In this document: in pieces, positions 1 to 11,147 of the stretch | How the letters are laid out: each line of letters begins with the position of its first letter | How positions within the stretch are numbered: the first letter of the stretch is position 1 | Source of the DNA: Vitis vinifera | Lineage: Eukaryota; Streptophyta; Magnoliopsida; Vitales; Vitaceae | Direction: 5' to 3' | DNA: 64,000 bases | NCBI RefSeq assembly: GCF_030704535.1 | Contig: NC_081813.1 | Location: 6,161,001 to 6,225,000 of the forward strand | Translations under genes and position numbers: made by a program | The notes under the pieces: model-generated | What the model saw: only the letters and a program-made list of their open reading frames with translations | What the model was told of the DNA's origin: nothing | The model's database searches: none

Positions 1-2700
1 ATATTTTTATTTTAACATTAATAAAGTCAATAATCATTTTTAAATAAATCTTGTGAGTTGTATGAATTGAGGTTTTTTTTGTATATTTACATTAATAAAA
101 AAAAAATCGTTTCTTTTGAATTATTATTGTGAGACCACATACATTGGGCTGTTTTGTCTTGTGGCATCAATGAAATAAGGAAAATCATTTACTTAACAAG
201 GTTCATTTTTTATTATTAATTTTTCCCTTTATCCATGTATCAACTTTCCATATGTTCATACTTCTTCATTTTGTGTCTGATTTATTATTTAATTAATTCT
301 TTTAATTTCAATCATTCTACTAAAAATAATATAAAAAGCCACTGACGGAGTTAGAAAATTGAGCAGTCAAGATGTTGGTATTTATTGGATTGTAGGTAAA
401 TAAGAAACAAATTACCTTTGTGGGCTACTAGTAGTGATTGAATTCATGTTTTGTCTAAAGAAAGGAATCAAATTTCTCTTTCTGCAAAAATTTTAGGAGA
501 GCACTTGCCCTAGTCATGGGAAACCTTTAACTGGGGCACCTTAGCTAAGGTCCCATTTGGTGCCCCATCTCTCTTCATCAGACACAACCTTTAATAATTG
601 TAATGGGTACTAACTAGATGATTCCACCAAATAATTTTTCATACATATTATCAGCTCACTTTTTTATTTAAATCAAATAATAAGTGATTCTATTTAAAAA
701 CATTTCTAATATAACCATTATTAACAAAATAAACCATAAGTGTTTGAATCAAAATTAGTCTTAAATAGACTCCTATGAAGAAGTTGTCTTCAAGTACTAA
801 TAACTCCTATGAACATACTTGTAATTTGAAAACCTTAAAGAGTCATGAATGAGTTAAATTGAGAAGATTAAGAGTGTATTTGGGAGCAACAAATCTCAAC
901 TTTCTTAGCATTAAAGTCTTACTGGGTAAACTTAAGGCCATGCTACCACAGAGAGGCAAGGGATTTGGCCCCAAAATGTACGATTTTTCTTTGTTATATC
1001 AATACAAACAACCATCTGTCCATTAATTTTAATTTAAGTGAAATCATTTTACTCCAGAAATCAGAAGTTGCAATGGAAGGCGTTCATTATTTTGGGTTGG
1101 GCAAAAGGTGCTTACTGGGGGTAGTGGACAATAAAGAAGCGAATAGAGGTGGTAGGGGCCTGTCATCCAGCTGGATTCTCAAATGCAAAAATGGAGATTC
1201 GTTTGTCCCAACTCACAAGCGACAAGTCAAAGTCACGAGGATTGGCAATGGCAGCTGATGTGACTCATGAGAAATGGCAGAGCGCGTCATCGGATGCTCA
1301 CTGTCACACTGTTCCCCACTCATGTCCCAATGCTCACTGCCAGTTGGATCCTCCACGCTTCCCGATATTTTTTCAATATTGGCCCCCCAGGCCCTTCCAG
1401 CCTGTCACCTTCCCTATCTTCTCCGAAGTCTCTCTGTGCCTTTTTTGCTTTTCCCATTCCATGACCTTCACTCTTCTCCACCACTGCGGCTCCACAGTAC
1501 TCCTTGTCAGGCCTAATATGAACTCAAAAGTTTGCATTAGGTTCTAATTTTAAAATTTTGAGGAAGTGAAAATTTTTCTACTTTCTTAAAATTTAGAAAT
1601 TTTAAAAAGTGTTTTTAAATATAGAATATACCTATTATAAATAATTCTTATATTTTATATACTTACTTATTTAACTAAAAATTAGTCATGATATATTCTA
1701 CTTAGTAATACTTGTGTTACCAATAACAAAGAATTCAATTTTTTACCATGTTCATATAATATATATTTCAATTTATATTTTGTCATTTCAAAATTTAAAT
1801 ATGGAAGAAAAAAAAAAGTTATATTGAAATTGAAAATAATTAATAAAAATTTTAAGTTAATAGAAAATGAATTTAAATTTTTAATAAATATAACTTAGCA
1901 TTTTATTTATTTTCAATTAATTAATTTGACATAATATAAATAAATTCTTATACCAGATTGGCAAGCATTACTATACCACATCATAAGCTTAGTACAACAA
2001 AGATACCAAATATTTCCTATAAATAATTTGGTGCATTATCAAGAAATTTTCGATTTGGCCATCAGGTGTAATAGTAATAATTTACCTTTTTTATTTTTTC
2101 TATTATTTTCTTTTTAGCTTTTAGGTGATTATGTATGTATACATAATTCTTATATTTTTATTTTAAAATTTCCAAATTGGACTAGGTACTAAATTACAAA
2201 TGCAAAACATTTTTACTCATGATAATTTTTATTTATCTTTTTTCCTTTAAACTAAGGGTGTAACATCTTACCCATGTAAGATTTTTTCCAAAAGAAATAA
2301 TTAAAAATCATGATTAAAAATAAAGTAAATAATAGCTTCTTTTTATTTAATACTTGAATTAAGTAATTTATTACCAATTTTATAGTTATAAAAAATAAAT
2401 AAAGGTATGAAATTAAAGCAGACCCGATAGGAAATCTTAACCACGTAAACAGTTTCATCTGAACTTCTCCACTAATTTGGTAATTATATCATAAACTGTG
2501 AACTTCTTTACCGAGTCTACCCATATGCATCGTAAATCTATGATAGTCAAGGTGGTAAATAATTTAGCCAATTAAAAAAATTAACTATTTAAAAAAGAAA
2601 ACTTACAAGTTTCACTTAAATAATTAAAAATGACAACTAAGGTTTGCTAAGGTCCCATGTACCCTTAAACAAAACTATAACTTTAATAATTCACTCTCAA
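1..2700. other. AT-rich upstream spacer
   Basis: No gene is supported here. Short overlapping open frames between 965 and 1547 show no recognisable domain and I left them out. A small hairpin-forming stretch lies at 533-566: GGGGCACC at 533-540 pairs with GGTGCCCC at 559-566 around the palindrome CCTTAGCTAAGG. The phrase GCTAAGGTCCCAT from this site recurs near 2647, so the two sites may share a decayed repeat. The rest is low-complexity A/T sequence. Confidence 0.6.
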
Positions 2701-2715
2701 CTTGGTGCATTCCCG

Positions 2716-2721
2716 TTGACC
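2716..2721 (+). promoter_or_regulatory. W-box-like TTGACC upstream of the CNL gene
   Basis: TTGACC lies about 135 bp before the start codon of the resistance gene and just ahead of a long pyrimidine-rich leader (about 2728-2850). TTGAC[C/T] is the core bound by WRKY factors, which is common at defence genes. One hexamer is weak evidence, and I see no clear TATA box at a fixed distance. Confidence 0.3.
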
Positions 2722-2854
2722 GCTTTCTAATCCTTCCCCTTCCCTCTCTTCTCCTCCTTAATTTCCCAATAGCTGCAGACACAAGTCATTCCTTTTCTCC
2801 TTCCAATTTGTCTTTCTTCTTTCTGATCTTCTCCTTAGAATTTCTCATACATCA

Positions 2855-5551
2855 ATGGGAAACGTTTGCTCAGTCTCCATTTCCACCGAGGACATCGCTG
2901 GCCGCTGCTGTGATTGCACTGCTGCTCGAGCAAATTACATATGCAAGCTTCAAGAAAATCGGGTTACTTTGAGAACAGAGCTTCAAAAGTTAAGGGAGTT
3001 GAGGAACGATGTGAAGAGGAAGGTGGATGTGGCTGAGAGGCAACAAATGAAGCGTCTGGATCAAGTGCAAGGCTGGCTTTCCAGGGTGGAAGATATGGAA
3101 ACTGAAGTCACTCAACTGATTGGAGATGGTGCAGAGAACATTGAGGAGAAACGATTTTGTGGTAGCTGCTATCCCAAGCATTGCATCTCCAGCTACACGT
3201 TGGGAAAGAAAGTGGTCAGGAAGCTACAACAAGTGGCTGCCCTAATGAGCGACGGTCGTTTTGAGGTGGTGGCTGATATTGTACCTCCAGCTGCTGTGGA
3301 GGAAATCCCCAGCGGAACCACTGTGGGATTGGAATCAACATTTGACAGAGTTTGGAGGTGTCTCGGAGAAGAACATGTGGGGATGATCGGCTTATATGGG
3401 TTGGGGGGCGTTGGGAAGACCACCCTCTTGACCCAAATCAACAATCATTTCCTTAAAACATCCCACAATTTTGATGTCGTAATTTGGGTAGTGGTTTCCA
3501 AAACTCCGAATCTAGACGAGGTTCAGAACGAGATTTGGGAGAAGGTGGGATTCTGTGATGATAAATGGAAAAGCAAAAGCCGCCATTTGAAAGCCAAAGA
3601 CATCTGGAAAGCCTTGAACGAAAAGAGGTTTGTGATGTTGTTGGATGACCTGTGGGAACAAATGAATCTGTTAGAAGTGGGAATTCCACCTCCCCACCAA
3701 CAAAATAAGTCCAAGTTAATATTCACCACTCGATCTCTGGACTTGTGCGGCCAAATGGGAGCTCAAAAGAAAATCGAAGTAAAATCTTTAGCATGGAAGG
3801 ATTCGTGGGATTTGTTTCAAAAATATGTGGGAGAGGACACCCTTAATTCTGATCCAGAAATCCCTGAGCAAGCTGAAATTGTTGCACGAGAGTGTTGCGG
3901 TTTGCCACTGGTGATAATTACCATAGGGCGAGCTATGGCTTCTAAAGTGACACCCCAAGATTGGAAGCATGCAATTAGAGTACTACAAACATCTGCATCA
4001 AAATTTCCAGGTATGGGGGACCCAGTGTACCCACGTTTGAAATACAGCTATGATAGTTTGCCCACCAAAATAGTTCAATCTTGCTTCTTATATTGTTCTT
4101 TATTCCCAGAAGATTTTTCCATAGATAAAGAAGCTTTGATATGGAAATGGATTTGTGAAGGATTTTTAGATGAATATGATGACATGGATGGAGCCAAAAA
4201 TCAGGGATTCAACATTATCAGTACCCTCATTCATGCATGTCTACTTGAGGAACCTTTAGATACTAATTCTGTAAAATTGCATGATGTGATACGTGATATG
4301 GCCTTGTGGATAACTGGTGAAATGGGGGAGATGAAGGGCAAGTTTTTGGTACAAACAAGGGCCGATTTAACCCAAGCCCCTGAGTTTGTCAAATGGACGA
4401 CGGCGGAAAGGATTTCACTGATGCACAACCGAATTGAGAAGTTAGCAGGATCGCCCACATGCCCCAATCTCTCGACACTTCTTCTGGATTTGAATAGGGA
4501 TTTGCGGATGATAAGCAATGGTTTTTTTCAATTTATGCCCAATCTAAGAGTGTTGAGCTTAAATGGCACCAATATAACTGACTTACCACCAGATATTTCT
4601 AATTTGGTTTCATTGCAATATCTTGATTTATCCTCGACAAGGATATTGAGGTTTCCAGTTGGGATGAAGAATCTCGTAAAATTGAAGAGATTGGGGTTGG
4701 CCTGTACATTTGAACTGTCTTCAATTCCACGAGGACTAATATCAAGTCTTTCAATGCTGCAAACAATCAACTTGTACCGTTGTGGATTTGAACCAGATGG
4801 TAATGAGTCATTGGTAGAGGAATTGGAGAGTTTAAAATACTTGATCAATTTACGTATCACCATAGTAAGTGCCTGTGTGTTCGAGAGATTTTTAAGTTCC
4901 AGAAAGTTACGGAGTTGCACTCATGGAATCTGCCTCACGAGTTTCAAAGGTTCAATCTCACTTAATGTATCATCTCTTGAAAATATAAAGCATCTCAATT
5001 CGTTTTGGATGGAATTTTGTGATACTTTGATCAAGTTTGATTGGGCAGAGAAAGGAAAGGAAACAGTGGAGTATAGCAATCTTAACCCAAAGGTCAAATG
5101 CTTCGATGGCCTTGAGACTGTGACCATCTTAAGATGCCGGATGTTGAAGAATCTGACATGGCTTATTTTTGCCCCAAACCTCAAATATCTTGATATACTA
5201 TATTGTGAACAAATGGAAGAAGTGATAGGAAAAGGTGAAGAGGATGGAGGAAATCTGAGCCCATTCACAAATCTCATACAAGTACAATTACTTTATCTAC
5301 CACAACTGAAGAGTATGTACTGGAATCCCCCGCCCTTTCTTCACCTGGAGAGAATTTTAGTAGTTGGCTGTCCGAAGCTGAAGAAGCTGCCACTCAACTC
5401 CAACAGTGCCAGGGAACGTAGAGTTATGATTGAAGGAGAGGAAGAGTGGTGGAATGAGTTAGAATGGGAGGATGAAGCTACTCTAAATACTTTCCTTCCC
5501 AATTTCCAAGCATTAGATAAGAACAAGGGGGTAAGGTATGATTCCAATTAA
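2855..5551 (+). CDS. CC-NBS-LRR disease resistance protein (RPS5-like CNL)
   Basis: Uninterrupted 898-residue frame. CNL proteins are intracellular immune receptors that sense pathogen effectors. Domains in order: an N-terminal MGNVC motif (Gly2 and Cys5 fit N-myristoylation and palmitoylation, as known for RPS5, suggesting plasma-membrane attachment); coiled coil about 25-90; P-loop GLGGVGKTT at 182-190; kinase-2 MLLDDLWE at 261-268; RNBS-B IFTTRS near 289-294; GLPL at 349-352; RNBS-D CFLYCSLFPEDF near 410-421; an MHD-position motif reading LHD at 475-477; then leucine-rich repeats from about 515 to 870. The length is normal for the family. The ATG sits after a pyrimidine-rich leader and gives the expected start. 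An intron may replace the last six codons (see 5531-5623). Two decayed paralogues of its 5' end follow on the same strand. All NB motifs are present, so the gene looks functional; the effector it might detect cannot be told. Confidence 0.93.
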   Translation: MGNVCSVSISTEDIAGRCCDCTAARANYICKLQENRVTLRTELQKLRELRNDVKRKVDVAERQQMKRLDQVQGWLSRVEDMETEVTQLIGDGAENIEEKRFCGSCYPKHCISSYTLGKKVVRKLQQVAALMSDGRFEVVADIVPPAAVEEIPSGTTVGLESTFDRVWRCLGEEHVGMIGLYGLGGVGKTTLLTQINNHFLKTSHNFDVVIWVVVSKTPNLDEVQNEIWEKVGFCDDKWKSKSRHLKAKDIWKALNEKRFVMLLDDLWEQMNLLEVGIPPPHQQNKSKLIFTTRSLDLCGQMGAQKKIEVKSLAWKDSWDLFQKYVGEDTLNSDPEIPEQAEIVARECCGLPLVIITIGRAMASKVTPQDWKHAIRVLQTSASKFPGMGDPVYPRLKYSYDSLPTKIVQSCFLYCSLFPEDFSIDKEALIWKWICEGFLDEYDDMDGAKNQGFNIISTLIHACLLEEPLDTNSVKLHDVIRDMALWITGEMGEMKGKFLVQTRADLTQAPEFVKWTTAERISLMHNRIEKLAGSPTCPNLSTLLLDLNRDLRMISNGFFQFMPNLRVLSLNGTNITDLPPDISNLVSLQYLDLSSTRILRFPVGMKNLVKLKRLGLACTFELSSIPRGLISSLSMLQTINLYRCGFEPDGNESLVEELESLKYLINLRITIVSACVFERFLSSRKLRSCTHGICLTSFKGSISLNVSSLENIKHLNSFWMEFCDTLIKFDWAEKGKETVEYSNLNPKVKCFDGLETVTILRCRMLKNLTWLIFAPNLKYLDILYCEQMEEVIGKGEEDGGNLSPFTNLIQVQLLYLPQLKSMYWNPPPFLHLERILVVGCPKLKKLPLNSNSARERRVMIEGEEEWWNELEWEDEATLNTFLPNFQALDKNKGVRYDSN

Positions 5552-5623
5552 AATCGAACCAAATATGATTGGAATGTGTATTATTCTCAATTCATTATAT
5601 AATTAGTTGTTATTCATTTGCAG
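5531..5623 (+). other. Possible 3' intron giving an alternative CNL C-terminus
   Basis: A donor-like GTAAGG starts at 5531, exactly on a codon boundary, and an acceptor TTGCAG ends at 5623. Removing these 93 bases would replace the last six residues (VRYDSN) by four (DLKE), with a new stop at 5636-5638. Retaining the intron gives the 898-residue form. Only transcript data can decide between them. Confidence 0.5.
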
Positions 5624-5639
5624 GATTTGAAGGAATGAC

Positions 5640-6378
5640 AAATATTTGGGTGTTTGTTGTGGATGTGAGGTAGGCCCTGGATGTTCATAACTTGATACTA
5701 ATGGTTTTAATATTCCTTTTTTCCAAGACTTTTTCTTTTCTTCTTTTTTTTTTTTCTTTTTTTGGCTAGTTAATATTTATGAAATTCATTGAGATTATTG
5801 TTTCAAAGTTTTTTTTTTCAAGCTTAATGTTAGTACGAGGGTAATCTCTAGTTCTGCCATATACTTCTTCTCTCTTAAATTTTATTTTTATTTTTTAACA
5901 TGCATGTTTACTTAAAGTTCCGAATCCAATTATGATGAGAAAATATAAATTTTAAAACCATTTCCATACTCATATTTTGATATCTATTATATCCTTTAAA
6001 ATAAAATAATCCTACACTTTCATATCAATCAAATCTATGCTCTACAAAACTACCAAGTTGATTGCAAAAATATGATACACTCAGTTTAATTCTGAAATAT
6101 GTTTTTGGTTTTTTTGCTTTCTATTTCACTCCACTTTTGGCTTCTCAAGTTTCAAATTAGAGGTCAAAGAGAAAAATATAAATGTATAATTTAGTGTGAT
6201 TGGAAAGATTTCTTATTTTTTGTTTTTTAAATAATAATAACTTTTATATAAATATAAAAACTTTCAAAAATTCCTATTAAAAATCTAATGATTTTGAAAA
6301 CCATTTTAAGAAATTGAGGTATTAAAAAGTTTTACTTTCTCAAGTTTTAAAATTTTTAAAATTAATTTTTACATAAAT
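5640..6378. other. AT-rich 3' flank of the CNL gene
   Basis: It contains T-rich runs and no coding frame. It probably includes the 3' untranslated region of the CNL gene in its first few hundred bases. I see nothing else. Confidence 0.5.
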
Positions 6379-6767
6379 ATTTGGATACACTTTCTATTTT
6401 TTACTTTCAAATATAGAAAACTTCTATATAAAAAGGTCAAAACTCTTATATAAAAAGTATAAACTTATCTTATGTCTTTAAAATTTATTTTTAAAAATTT
6501 TAAAATTTGAGTTAGTAAAAAAATTTTAATATCTCAATTTTTTAAAATTAGTTTTTAAAAACCATCACAATTTTAATGTAAGCCTTTAAAAGTTCTTGTA
6601 TTTTATATTCAAAATTATATTATTTTTTATTTTAAAAAAAACATAAAGTATATTCAAAATCAAGTATATACTTTTTATACAAGATTCTATGAATTTTATA
6701 TAGAAATTTTATTACTTTCCACTTTGGAAAACAAAAAAACAAGAAGTATATTCAAACAAAAACCTTA
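6379..6767. mobile_element. MITE-like element, TTTGGATACACTTT family (copy 1)
   Basis: The left end reads ATTTGGATACACTTT and the right end AAGTATATTCAAACAAAAACC, which are inverted relatives of each other. The interior shares phrases with the copy at 9073-9357, such as AATTTGAG.TAGTAAA and AAGTTCTTGTAT. There is no coding sequence. The ends are eroded, so boundaries are approximate and I found no target duplication. Confidence 0.5.
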
Positions 6768-7172
6768 GTTAGTAATGCAAAATATTCCAAAAATCGAGGA
6801 AAAATAAATCCACAAAAAAAGTATATTATTTAATTAGTAACAATAACATATCTCAGGGAAAAAACAGAACTTAAACAAAAATTCCCTATTGAGGTTTGAT
6901 GATGGGATCATTTTGTTCAATTTTTATTATTGTTGACAAGTATGAATATCTTCTGAAACCAATCACAATGGATAGCAACATTAATAAATAAAGCGCTCTG
7001 AGAATTAGTAGTTACACTTCTTTCCATGCAACTAAAAAATATATGTTTGTTTTTCTTTGATCAACAAAATGGTGGAAGTTGCGAAATAACTTGGGTTTGA
7101 TTTAGGAGTACACTCTCCTTTAAATTTAATTGTCATTCTTCTTCTTATTCTCCTTGAAATATTTCACATACT
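6768..7172. other. Spacer before the first CNL relic
   Basis: AT-rich sequence without a gene. The last 40 bases, TTCTTATTCTCCTTGAAAT and onward, resemble the leader just before the start of the intact CNL gene, so the duplicated unit includes some 5' flank. Confidence 0.5.
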
Positions 7173-7692
7173 AATGGGGAATGTATACTCAAACTTAATC
7201 TCAATTGAGGACATGTTAGACATTGTCGTGACAGCATTACTACCCAAGAAAATTATATATCAAAGCTTGAAGAAAATCAATTGAGATTTGAGAAGTTTTG
7301 TTGTATGTGCTTGCTAAGTCATACATGTGGAAGCCAAGTTATATGCAAGAAAATCAACCGTTGTTTGTTTTGTTTGAATGTTGCCTTTTGTTTTGAAGTT
7401 ATTATTTTTGTTGTCAAAGATGCAAGATTGTGTAAGTCATTGATTTTATTTATTTGCTAGTTTGTTCCTTATTATTAAGGGATTTTAATGTTAGAATTAT
7501 CTATATTTAAGTCTTTATTTTGATGGAATAAGATATAAAATTAATATCTTCTTAGGAGGAATTGACCTCCCAAAATGTTAGCTAACTTTTTTTTCATCTT
7601 TTGATTTTTTTTATCTTTTTCTTGAGTCACATGTGAGCATTAAGAAAGCTGAGGAATGATTTAAAAAGGAAGATGGATCTAGTTGGATCTTA
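7173..7692 (+). pseudogene. Relic of a CNL gene 5' end (copy 2)
   Basis: ATGGGGAATGTATACTCA at 7173 matches the start of the intact gene at 2855, and similarity continues through ATTGAGGACAT and on to AAGCTTGAAGAAAATCAA (equivalent to KLQEN), where a TGA interrupts. After about 340 unrelated bases the coiled-coil part resumes at about 7636 with AAGCTGAGGAATGATTTAAA, equivalent to the LRELRNDVKRKVD segment. No NBS or LRR remains. It is a dead copy broken by an insertion or rearrangement, useful as a trace of tandem duplication of the resistance locus. Confidence 0.75.
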
Positions 7693-7718
7693 GAGGGTCT
7701 AGGGTTTAGGCTTTTGCC

Positions 7719-8945
7719 TGTAACATTTCTGAGAAAATAAAGGTTGTGCTTAAATAAGAAAAACACCCAAGAGTGGGGGTGAATTGGGTTTTTCAAAAAC
7801 TTTTTCGACATAACAAATTCAAGCACAATATAATAAAAAAAAATAAAGATATAGAGTTAAAGAATTCAAACTCAGATTTTATAGTGGTTCGACACTTCCT
7901 TGCCTACGTCCACTCTCCTCAATCTCCTAACCAAGTGAGGGTTCCACTAACTTGAAACTTCAACCAAACTTCCAATCTTTTTACACTTGGATTTCGACTC
8001 TAATGGGCTCTTACACAATTTCTTCAAGATTCAAACCTCTTGAAGGCTTTAACACTCAATTTTTACAAGAATGAATTCGTTAACCTAACTTAAATACAAA
8101 ACAAAGCTAGAATGACTCATAAGGATGCACTAAAAGATATGCAAGTGAGGATTTAATGCACTAAGAAAGAAATGAGAGCTTTTAAGCCAAGAACAAGTGG
8201 GTAAACAATTAATTGCAAGTGTTCTCTATGTCATAAATGAAGTGGAGCTTTCAATTTATAGGTTTCTAACCTCGGGAGCTAAGAAAAGCAAAAGGCAGTC
8301 TCGACCGGTCAAGCTAGGGGTCGACCGGTTCACTAGCCATTGGAGCATTTAATGCTTTGGTAGGTTACTGTTGCCTCGACCGGACCTCTACCGAGGTCGA
8401 TCGGGAAAGAGGAAACCTCAATCGGGAAGAGGAAACTACTGGATGAAAGAGAGTGTTTTTGGCACTCCTCGACCGGACCTCGACTGAACAGGGGCAACCA
8501 ATCGACTGGTTCTCCAACCAATTGAGCCGGTTGGCCATAGCCTCAACCGATTCAATCTTTTGGCCTTGAAAACCTATCTTTTTCAATTCCTTTCTTTTCT
8601 AACACTTAGGCAAGGTTTTTAGTAAATTAATATGTCAATTTTGAAACGTTTTGTCTAAGATACATTTGATAAAACTCAGGTTTTAATAAAATCGAAATTT
8701 TAAAAAATAAATCGAGTTTTCAAATATGCATAAAAATGTATGAAAAATCTAAGTGCACTCATGCATTCATTTTACATTTGTTTCCTATGATCAAAAGTCT
8801 TCCAAAAGTCTCAATCTTGTATCCATTTGGTCCTTTGATGAATTTTCGAATTTATACCTGAGATTATTTACCATTCAAACCAATTAGTCACTAAACCATA
8901 ATTTGTTATCATCAAAACCTGATCAGGAAAACTCTTGGGCTAACA
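7719..8945. mobile_element. LTR-like repeat, TGTAACA...GCTAACA ends
   Basis: The segment starts TGTAACA and ends GCTAACA, giving the TG...CA ends and short inverted termini expected of an LTR. On the minus strand it would begin TGTTAGCCCAAGAG. Inside are phrases common in dispersed plant LTRs (CACCCAAGAGTGGGGGTG; TAGTGGTTCGACAC...CCTACGTCCAC) and a GC-richer patch with four TCGACCGG copies (8301, 8321, 8376, 8469). There is no protein frame. I could not find matching 5-bp flanks, so the exact ends and the solo-LTR interpretation are uncertain. It directly follows the CNL relic. Confidence 0.5.
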
Positions 8946-9072
8946 ATCTCTACAAAAAAGCTTTTATGATAACTCATTTAATGTTTAAATATGGAATAAA
9001 AAATTATTTTTGATAGTATTTTTTTTGTCATGAATTATTACATATTAAAAAATAAGTATTTTAAAACTTCAG

Positions 9073-9357
9073 GCTTTATTTAGATACACTTTTTTTTTAA
9101 TCAGAAACCTTTATCTATAAAGGATAAACTCTAATATAAAAGGTATAGACTTCTCTCATGACCTTAATAATTACTTTTAAAAAAATTAAAATTTGAGATA
9201 GTAAACTGTTTTTAATACCTTAATATTTTTTATTCGGTTTTTAAAAATCATTATATTTTCAATCTAAACTTTTAAGAGTTCTTGTATATTATATAAAAGT
9301 TACTATTATTTTTTGTTTTTAAAAAACATAAAATAAAAAGTATATCCAAACAAACCC
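9073..9357. mobile_element. MITE-like element, TTTGGATACACTTT family (copy 2)
   Basis: The left end GGCTTTATTTAGATACACTT is the imperfect inverse of the right end AAGTATATCCAAACAAACCC, and TTA follows the right end. The length of about 285 bp, AT-rich interior and lack of coding sequence fit a Harbinger-like MITE. A third, partial relative lies near 30128-30260. Confidence 0.55.
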
Positions 9358-10821
9358 TTACTAAGTTGCTCTCAAGCATTACATAATGTTTTTAATGCTC
9401 TCAAGGTTACCTTCAAATGTCTTCTTACAATAAAAATCTTTAAATTTATGAAAGTTATAAGGCAAAATCATTGTATATTGTTCAATTAAAAGAATTGAAA
9501 TTCATTAAAATGTATGGGCTTAATGTTGTGCCTCCATTAGGAATTGGTTTTAGTTGTTTGCCTAAGCCCCACTGTCTAGGACAAGGTTGGAAAAAACACA
9601 AAATAAAAAATTTTGGATCAAGACGAACATTCAAACATCCTTGTGGGCATTAAAATGTTGAGACTTTTAAATTAGTTTCCTACTTTGTTTTTAACTCAAA
9701 AATCTTATTTTTGAAATGTTCTAAAATTGAGAAACTCTCCATAATTGTTTATTATGGTTTTCTAGTATGAAAGAGTTTGTTTTATTGAAATTTTGTGAAC
9801 TTCCAAGAACTTTAGAGGATATAATCATCCTTAAAGTTTGTACTCGAAACTTTTAAGATCTTTCTTGAAATGACCTTTTGGCTATAATAGAGGTCAAAGG
9901 CTAACGATGCAAAACTTCAATAAGGGCTTCAAGAGATCCACTAAGGAGCACAAGGATATTGCATGAAGAACATGAAAAAAGAATGTATATACTAATGATA
10001 TAAGTCTCTACGGAGTAGATACATTCGATCAAATAAAATTGTGTATCATTTTGAATTATTTAACGATTAAGAAAACGCTCGTGGTTTTTTACATCTAGGC
10101 TACTAGTTGGTTTTTCTATATTATATCATGTATTTATTATGTGAGAAATTTATTTACCTACTTTCATATTTGAATAAAAAAAAATTTCTTATAGAAAATG
10201 ATGGTTTTCTCCTAAACTTTTCCTATTTCCCAATCTATGTTTTATACAACTTTAACAAGAGAAAGGTCCAATTCATTTTGACGTAGTTACCATGACGGTA
10301 ATAAATATCACAACCAATTATTAAGAAAAATCATTTTATTAAAAATATACTAATTTAATATATATATATATATATATATATATGACACCTTAAAGAAGTG
10401 TAATTTTTCTTGATAAAACTCTAAAAATGATAATATCTTTATTTTTCAAGCATCTAATTATTTAGAAGAATGACCAATACTAAAACTAAAAATTTCTAAC
10501 TTTGTTATAATTATAATTAATAAAATTTCTAGAAAAAAAAAACAAAAATAAGAAGAGAATGGTGTTGGAATTTAAATAAATAAAAAATTAAGACAAAGTA
10601 CAAAAATCACTCATATAATTTCACTTATCACAATTTGGTGTTTTAAACTTTTTTCTTTTTATAATATCAATCATAAATTATATCCAAATGTCAAATAGAC
10701 TCTTTTACTAATGAGCAAATAAGTATAGGTATGAGTTTTTATATCATATATTTGGATATTTTCAATTTATATACATACCTTTCATAAGGCTTTTTTTTTT
10801 TTAATCCAATTTTTTTCTTTA
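9358..10821. other. AT-rich spacer with (TA)n
   Basis: No gene is supported. A (TA)n microsatellite occupies 10358-10383. A 60-codon open frame near 9471 has no recognisable domain. The remainder is low-complexity sequence. Confidence 0.5.
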
Positions 10822-11147
10822 GGCTATGTTTGGTTCCCGGAAAATTTGAAGGAAAATGCTAGGGAAAGAAAATACAAAGGAAAAGTAGAAGGAAAGAAAA
10901 AGTGAAGGAAAATAAAAAAATAGATTAAAAGTTGATAAATTATTTTTTTTGTTACTTCAAACTCATTTTATTTATTTTAACTCATCAATATAAAGATTAA
11001 ATAATTTAAAAATACATAAGTTTTTAATTAATTTTAATTATATTTGATTTTCTTTGATATTTTTCATAAGACAACCAAACATGAGAAAATCATTTTCCTT
11101 AGCATTTTTTTTCTTTCCTTTGTACTTTCCGGGAACCAAACATAGCC
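10822..11147. mobile_element. Harbinger-like MITE with TTA target duplication
   Basis: The 22-base ends are perfect inverted repeats: GGCTATGTTTGGTTCCCGG... at 10822 and its complement ...CCGGGAACCAAACATAGCC ending at 11147. The element is 326 bp and flanked by TTA on both sides (10819-10821 and 11148-11150), the target duplication of PIF/Harbinger-type MITEs. The interior is AT-rich and non-coding. The perfect ends suggest a fairly recent insertion. Confidence 0.88.

Noticed and set aside
965-1547. Four overlapping open frames upstream of the CNL gene
   Set aside because: They overlap in different frames, lack recognisable domains, and their codon choice shows no preference.
7719-8945. Proof of a solo LTR by target duplication
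   Set aside because: The flanking pentamers (TTGCC and ATCTC) do not match, so I kept only the LTR-like description.
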